This document shows positions 58,681-64,000 of a stretch of DNA of 64,000 nt, one piece after another (within the stretch, counting starts at the first letter, position 1; each line of letters begins with the position of its first letter). Below the pieces are notes generated by a model. It had not been told where the DNA came from. It made no database searches and worked only from the letters and a program-made list of their open reading frames with translations. The translations under genes were made by a program, and so were the position numbers. The DNA comes from Symbiodinium natans (lineage: Eukaryota > Sar > Dinophyceae > Suessiales > Symbiodiniaceae), in the NCBI GenBank assembly GCA_905221605.1, contig CAJNDS010000458.1, positions 298,001-362,000 on the forward strand, written 5' to 3'.

Positions 58681-60235
58681 GGTTTAGGATTCTAACAACA
58701 GGTCAGTCACACACTCCTGCCCCCCCCCCCCCCCCACTAGGGTTAGGCGTCGGGTTTAGGGCTTTTGCTCAGACAGCAGTCTAAGAGCTCGCACCCTCAG
58801 GCTTCCCAAAAGGTTACATGTTTTTTAGGGTTTAGGGTTTAGGGGTTTAGGAATGGGGTAGTAAGCGTTTGTCAAGGTTGGTCTAGCTCACATTTGTGCT
58901 GTTTCCAAGTTTGCTTCTGGGTTTGGCACGTGCCCGTTCGGGCACGCAGGCGTTCTGCCAAGGTTGCCCAAACTCCGAAATATCATCCGAAGGCCTGCCA
59001 TGTTGATGTGCTAAAACCGGGCAGTTCAAAAACCTCAAACCCCAAAGCCCTAAACCCTCCCAAAAATTGCTCCCAAGGTCTGTTGGCAGTTCACACTTTT
59101 GCTTCCTGTGGTAGTGTTCAGGGTTTAGGGCTTTTGGCTTAGGGTTTAGGGATGCTGCCACTTGTGTGCCACAGCATCACAACGCCACGTACTGAATCGT
59201 TGCAGATTCCTTAAGCAAGAAAAGTTCCTGGTTCCTAGTAGGCAATGAGGGACGTAGAATGACGTAGATATACCCCTCCATAAAACCATGCGGAGGAAAA
59301 TGGTCCTTTATCATGGTGCCTTACCCTCTTTCCAGGATTCTGAAGTATGGGCCCTTCAGTTTTGTAGGGTACATAAAGGTTCCCCAATTGCGGGCTCATG
59401 TTAAGGGGGCATGTAGCTGCCTAAGAAAGGGCACTTGAAATCTCCGTACCTTGAGCCCTAAGCTTTCAGCTTAGGGTTGAGGGTTTAGGGTTTAGGGTTT
59501 AAACCGAAAGACACGTTGCAGCCGCCGCAGCCCCATTTTTCATTTTCATTTTCAGCTCAGCACCCTCAGCCCCTCCCAGAGCATGGCGGTGGTCAGCAAG
59601 ATGGCGCGCGGTAGAGGCAGGTATGTCGGGCTTGGAGTTTCTACATCCCCTAAATCCTATACCCTGAACCCTAACCCCGAAACCGAATAAAATAGACAAA
59701 GCGACAGCCCTAAGCCAGAAATGTAATGATACCAGAACCTGTGTCTCGAACCCTGAGCCTATGAACCCTTCAGGAAACAACCGAACCCTAAACCCTAAAA
59801 CCCTAAACCCTTCAGGAAAAGGAGGGCGGGGAAGAGATCGGTCTCTATGCCCAGGATGATGCAGAAGTTTTCGGGTGGGGTATGATGTCCGTGTTGAAAA
59901 CATCAGTTCTACCAGAGATCTGCTTGGGCTTGAGATGCAGAGATTTAGAAATCCTAAATCTCAAGGTCCGAGAGTAAACCCCTAAGCTTCAGCCCATTCG
60001 TGCTGATCTCTCGATTCCACAAATTTCCACAACACCTTCCATCCTCGACAGCCCTAATGCCACCCGGAGCCCGGAACCCAAAAGCCCCCGAACCCATACA
60101 ACTAAACCCCAAACCCTATGCCCTGAACCCTAAACCCCAAACCCCAAACCCTAAACCCTAAACCCTAAATCCTAAACCCTAAACCCTAAACCCTAAACCC
60201 CAAACCCCTAAACCCTAAAGGCCCCCCGCTAGAAG

Positions 60236-60315
60236 GCTCGCATGAGATGTTCCGAGGCCGCACGGCGATCGCTGGCGCGGCTGCGGCCGCAGCCCTCCTG
60301 GCATCTCGAGGCGGT
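60236..60315 (+). CDS. Putative exon, downstream series (14)
   Basis: Acceptor CTAGAAG after a C array; one frame reads SHEMFRGRTAIAGAAAAALL then ASRGG, another is Arg-rich. A TTTAGGG/TTTATAGGG array follows. Unknown family. Confidence 0.45.
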
Positions 60316-61223
60316 CTTTCTCTCTGTTTTAGGGTTTAGGGTTTAGGGTTTATAGGGTTTAGGGTTTATAGGGTTTAGGGTTTAGGGTTTAGGGTTTAGG
60401 GTTTATAGGGTTTATAGGGTTTATAGGGTTTATAGGGTTTATAGGGTTTATAGGGTTTATAGGGTTTATAGGGTTTATAGGGTTTAGGGTTTAGGGCTTA
60501 GTTAATTCCGAATAATAGTAATACAAACGGACCCTCTGGGTGTTTTTTTGTTGCCAACATTTTGTCTTAATAAGTTTGTCCCTAAACCCTGAACCTTGAA
60601 CCCTGAACCCTGCACCCTAAACCCTCAACCCTCAACCCTAAACTCTAAACCCTAAACCCTAAACCTTTGACCAGGCCGGGGGCCCCTAGTATTGCACAGA
60701 ACCTTCGACAGAACCCTGAATCCTATACCCTAAACCCTAAACCCTACCCCTAAACCTTAGACCCTAAACCCTAAAGCCTAAAGCCTAAATCCTAAACCCT
60801 AAACCCTAAACCCTACGCCTAAACCTGCTACCAGGCCAGGGCCCCCTAATCTTGCACAGAACCTTCGACACAGTCCTGAACCCTAAGCCCTGAACCTTAC
60901 GCTTGAGGCATATAACCCTAAACCCGAAACTCTAAACCCTAAACCTTAAACCCTAAACCCTCCGAGATGTTTTTCAGTACATGGATGTATGCATGAGTTT
61001 TACTTGCTCAAAGCGCAGGGATCCTGTCCCTCTGACCCAGAAAACTCCCCCCCCCCCAAAAAAAAAAAAAAAAAAAAAAATATACATATATATATGCCTC
61101 ACGGACAAGGGTTTAGGGTCCAGCGTTTAGGGGTTAGGGTTTAGGGAGGGGTGGCTGGTGCTAGAAGGGAGCCTGTAGACACAAACACTTCCATGTCGCT
61201 CTCGAGGTTTCGTCGCCCCGCAG
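60316..61223. repeat. Putative intron with TTTATAGGG array
   Basis: TTTAGGG then a homogeneous 9-mer array TTTATAGGG (60350-60480), half family B element 60501-60541, C arrays 60585-60670 and 60727-60830, a unit with GGGGCCCCTAGTATTGCACA duplicated near 60680 and 60836, a C-run/A-run tract 61048-61080, and G-type text 61108-61150. Confidence 0.55.
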
Positions 61224-61265
61224 GATGCCCCACGCGAGATGCAGGCCCCGGCAGGTCTTGGGGGA
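61224..61265 (+). CDS. Putative exon, downstream series (15)
   Basis: Acceptor CCCCGCAG, reading DAPREMQAPAGLGG, then a TTTAGGG array from 61279. Unknown family. Confidence 0.4.
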
Positions 61266-61620
61266 TCTTTTTACCCAGTTTAGGGTTTGGGGTTTAGGGT
61301 TTAGGGTTTAGGGTTTAGGGTTTAGGGTCTAGGGCTGTGATAGCTTGCTCGTTTTTTCTGCTGTAGGGATCAAGGAAACCTTATAGCCTAAACCCTGCAC
61401 AGCCGTTTGAACCTATGCACCCATGTCAACCCCATCAAACCTTATCAATCCTGTAAGCCTGCTACATTGGGATGTTACCCCTTATACTGACAGTCTTTCA
61501 TAGGGATTCAAATCTTGGGTACTATAATCCCCCTAAGCCCTAAGCCCTAAACCCTAAACCGACTGTTAGTATTAGGGGGAACATCCCAACTGCTGCACCT
61601 TAAACCCTAATGGCCTGGAG
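61266..61620. repeat. Putative intron (about 355 nt), telomeric ends
   Basis: TTTAGGG 61279-61333 at the 5' side; CCCTAAG/CCCTAAA 61530-61560 and CCTTAAACCC 61597-61610 at the 3' side. Confidence 0.6.
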
Positions 61621-61679
61621 GGGCGACGGGTAAGCTGGAAAAAGCGTCGCCGTGTTGCCTTGGGAGTTGGTATGAACGG
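61621..61679 (+). CDS. Putative exon, downstream series (16)
   Basis: Acceptor CTGGAG, reading GRRVSWKKRRRVALGVGMNG, strongly basic (possible nuclear-localisation-like cluster KKRRR), then CTTAGGG repeats. Unknown family. Confidence 0.5.
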
Positions 61680-62903
61680 ATTAGGGCTTAGGGCTTTGGG
61701 CTTAGGGCTTCGGGCTTCGGGCTTAGGGCTTAGGGCTTAGGGCCTAGGGCTTAGGGCTTTGGGCTTTGGGCTTAGAGCTTAGGGCTTAGGGCTTAGGGCT
61801 TAGGGCTTAGGGCTTAGGGCTTAGGGCTTAGGGCTTAGGGCTTGGATTTGGCCGGGGGGTTCGCATACTTTCCCTTATTGGGTAAGAGGATCAACCTAAA
61901 GAGTTTTCTTCAGAGGGCCCAGCCGTTTTGGGGTTCAGGTCGGGTGAGGGGGTTGACCATGTTTCGCCCTTAGGATGATAGGAATGGACTGCGCGACAAT
62001 GTCTACTCTACCTGGGTTCGGGTTTCACGTTTGGCCATTAAAGACTGTCTCCTGACACAACTCCTCTTTGCGTTGCCGAGAACGAGAATGGATGTGCCTT
62101 GACATGCAGGGAAGCCTTCTTCAAGATCGGATGCCGCATTTTTGCTGCTTGAAGCAATGAAGACCCTCTGTAAATGCCTTAGAGGTTTGTTAGGCTTAGC
62201 TCGGCAGCGAAAAGCTTCAGGATAAAGGTTGGCTTGTGGACTAGGCGTTCGAATCTGCAAGCACAATGTTCGAGCGGTTGGGCTCGGCGTGCCTAACGGC
62301 ACCTTGATGCATGGTTTAGGCGCAGCCCAAGTAGCCGCGACGGAACTCAGAACCTTCGCTTACTTACGTGGCACGATGTTTGGCTTCCTTGAGGGTGGAT
62401 TGGGCGGATCTGAACTCTGATCTTCATCACGCAGAGCTTCTGGGTCTTATGCGCCAGATGTGACGAGGGATGGTCGCTCCTGCGAAAATGATCGGTTTCT
62501 GTACTTTCGTAGAATTGCGGTCCCTCTGGATGGTCTTCGCGTGATGCTCGTCCTCAAGAGGCTCTCCCGAGCTCGGGAGATTCCTATGAGAATAAACGCA
62601 CTAAACCCAGGAAGCATTTCTGGTAGTCGACGAGGCAAGACTGAATAATGTCCGGAAGAAAACGCAAGCTTCTGGTTGCAAACGCTAGCTCAGGAGGCTG
62701 AACCGGTGCCGAAGTAGCAGTTCACTCTGACTTTCTAAACCCTAAACCCTAAACCCTAAACCCTAACCCCTAAGCCCTAAGCCCTAAACCCTAAACCCTA
62801 AAAAAACCTAAACAACCCTAAGCCCGAAACCCTAAACCCTAAACCCGAAACCATAAACCCTAAACCCTAAACCCTAACCCGTGCGGAAATGTGCTTTCGA
62901 GAG
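61680..62903. repeat. CTTAGGG array, unique DNA and C arrays
   Basis: A homogeneous CTTAGGG array 61682-61850 (about 22 units), unique DNA 61860-62730 with open frames of at most 99 codons and no recognised domain, and CCCTAAA 62735-62878 before the next acceptor. Confidence 0.55.
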
Positions 62904-62998
62904 GTACAGGTGGGCGGAGAAGTCGCCAGCAAAGCGGCGCCGGCCAGTGCCGAGGCGAGCGGACATGCCAGTGCAAGCCTTGCGTTGACTCTTTGCGG
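62904..62998 (+). CDS. Putative exon, downstream series (17)
   Basis: Acceptor TTCGAGAG, reading VQVGGEVASKAAPASAEASG then HASASLALTLC, Ala/Ser-rich. TTTAGGG array 62999-63038 follows. Convincing layout; unknown family. Confidence 0.55.
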
Positions 62999-63704
62999 TT
63001 TAGGGTTTAGGGTTTAGGGTTTAGGGTTTAGGGTTTAGAGGGCTCTTGTGCCTAAACCCTAAACCCCCAAAAGCCCTAAATACTTTTGGGGTTTAAGATT
63101 TGGGGGAGATAGGGCTCGTTTTGGACGCTGGACTTTTCGGAGCTAAGATAGACAAAGGCCAGGAGTCCCCAGAACGCGTTACGACCTTTGTAGCCCACTC
63201 ACCTCAAACCCTAAATCCCGACCCTAAACCCTGAACCCTAAACCCTAAACCCGAAACCCTAATTACCCTAAACCCTGAACCCTAAACCCTGGATGTCTGA
63301 CATGACGCCCTTCCTTGATGAGCGTTAAGGGTCCCCAAAACCGCAAAACCGAAACCCTGAACACCTAACAAGCCCTAAGCCCCACCCAGACCCCTAAACT
63401 GGAAAGCCTGAAGCCCACAAAAATCAACAACCAAACTCTGGACCCTAAACCCTATAAACTATATAAACCCTAGAAACCCCAGAAACCCTAGAAACCCTAT
63501 AAACCCTTAACCCCTACAACCCCTACAACCCCTGAACCCCTGAACCCCAGACCCTAAACCGGAAACCCTAAACCCTAAACCCTAAACCCTAAACCCCAAA
63601 CCCGAAACCTTAAACCCTAAACCCTAAACCCTAAACCCTAAACCCTAAACCCTAAACCCTAAACCCTAAACCCAACAGACAGACTGCCGGGATGCCCTAT
63701 ACAG
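62999..63704. repeat. Putative intron (about 700 nt), telomeric ends
   Basis: TTTAGGG at 62999-63038, C-type text from 63050, CCCTAAA 63225-63290, CCCTAGAAACC variants 63465-63510, and a CCCTAAA array 63560-63672 at the 3' end. Confidence 0.65.
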
Positions 63705-63772
63705 GCCAGCCATTTGCATGCCGCAGCCGGCGTTGGCGCAGCAGCCATGGGCGCGGTCGCGAGCCCAGAGAG
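63705..63772 (+). CDS. Putative exon, downstream series (18)
   Basis: Acceptor CTATACAG, reading ASHLHAAAGVGAAAMGAVAS then PE, Ala-rich like the preceding exon, ending at AGAG|GTTTAGGG. C array before, TTTAGGG array after. Confidence 0.55.
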
Positions 63773-64000
63773 GTTTAGGGTTTAGGGTTTAAGGTTTAGG
63801 GGTTTAGGGTTTAGGGTTTAGGGTTTAGGGTTTAGGGTTTAGGGTTTAGGGTTTAGGGTTTAGGGTTTAGGGTTTAGGGTTTAGGGGAATGGAGGGCATT
63901 TTTGCCTTAGGCTTTAGGGCTCCGTTTGCCTGGGACTTGATGTTTACCTACAGTTTAGTAGTAGCTACCCTTGTTTCCTAAACCTGAAACCCCCAAATCC
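63773..64000. repeat. TTTAGGG array and window edge
   Basis: About 16 TTTAGGG units at 63775-63883, then unique DNA to the window end, closing with CCTAAACCTGAAACCC. Confidence 0.85.

Larger units (their letters stand above)
56631..60235. repeat. Long repeat-rich interval with short elements
   Basis: G array 56658-56750; unique DNA 56760-57670 with short open frames only; CCCTAAA 57676-57752; family B element 57889-57990; family D element 58160-58264; C array 58275-58308; a very long TTTAGGG array 58436-58680; unique DNA; family F element 59337-59415; CCCTAAA 60115-60220. No gene recognised. Confidence 0.5.

Overview
The window looks like nuclear DNA of a dinoflagellate, probably of the Symbiodiniaceae/Suessiales kind. 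Four things support this: (1) plant-type telomere heptamers (TTTAGGG/CCCTAAA) scattered through almost the whole window; (2) very short exons joined by GC..AG introns with AG|G acceptors; (3) exons encoding the ~50-residue RCC1/HERC-like repeat (AFAAxxxDGxVVTWG..GGDSSAVQ) behind a ubiquitin-like N-terminus, an architecture I recall as abundant in Symbiodinium-type genomes; (4) a LINE-type zinc-knuckle plus RNase H fragment. The species cannot be named from the sequence. All coding exons I can support lie on the + strand. The long ORFs on either strand are mostly read-through of repeats.

Layout. 1-13.8 kb: repeat-rich DNA with a handful of short putative exons of one or more unrecognised genes, plus a 5'-truncated LINE ORF at 5520-6935. 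14.46-44.24 kb: one gene that can be assembled from 26 exons of about 27-76 nt. Exons 1-4 give a ubiquitin-like domain and exons 5-26 give about nine RCC1-like repeats. The reading frame stays open across essentially all junctions, while the introns (0.3-3.1 kb) make up about 95% of the span. 44.9-63.8 kb: about 18 further putative + strand exons in the same exon/telomere-repeat layout. I do not recognise their product; they could be the 3' part of the same gene or a second gene.

Main observation. The telomere-like arrays are oriented with respect to the exons. The 5' ends of introns usually carry the G-rich strand (TTTAGGG) and the 3' ends the C-rich strand (CCCTAAA). Each such intron therefore has telomeric inverted repeats at its two ends, in the same geometry as a head-to-head telomere fusion, and its transcript could fold into a UUUAGGG/CCCUAAA stem that brings donor and acceptor together. 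By my reading 15 of the 25 introns of the RCC1-like gene have both halves; 18 have G at the 5' side and 21 have C at the 3' side. Short direct repeats resembling the downstream exon start follow several donors, as expected if the introns arose by insertion. Twenty of the 23 donors I could place are GC, two GT and one GA.

Inside the introns sit other elements: a 2-kb element with 634-bp inverted repeats (23213-25202), a 2.65-kb fold-back element (about 29935-32590), a 14-copy minisatellite carrying CCCTAAACCCTGA (33586-34443), a 5-copy tandem array (27.7-29.3 kb), at least six families of short inverted-repeat elements, and locally homogeneous arrays of variant telomere repeats. All exon boundaries and family assignments are manual readings; no search or RNA evidence was available.
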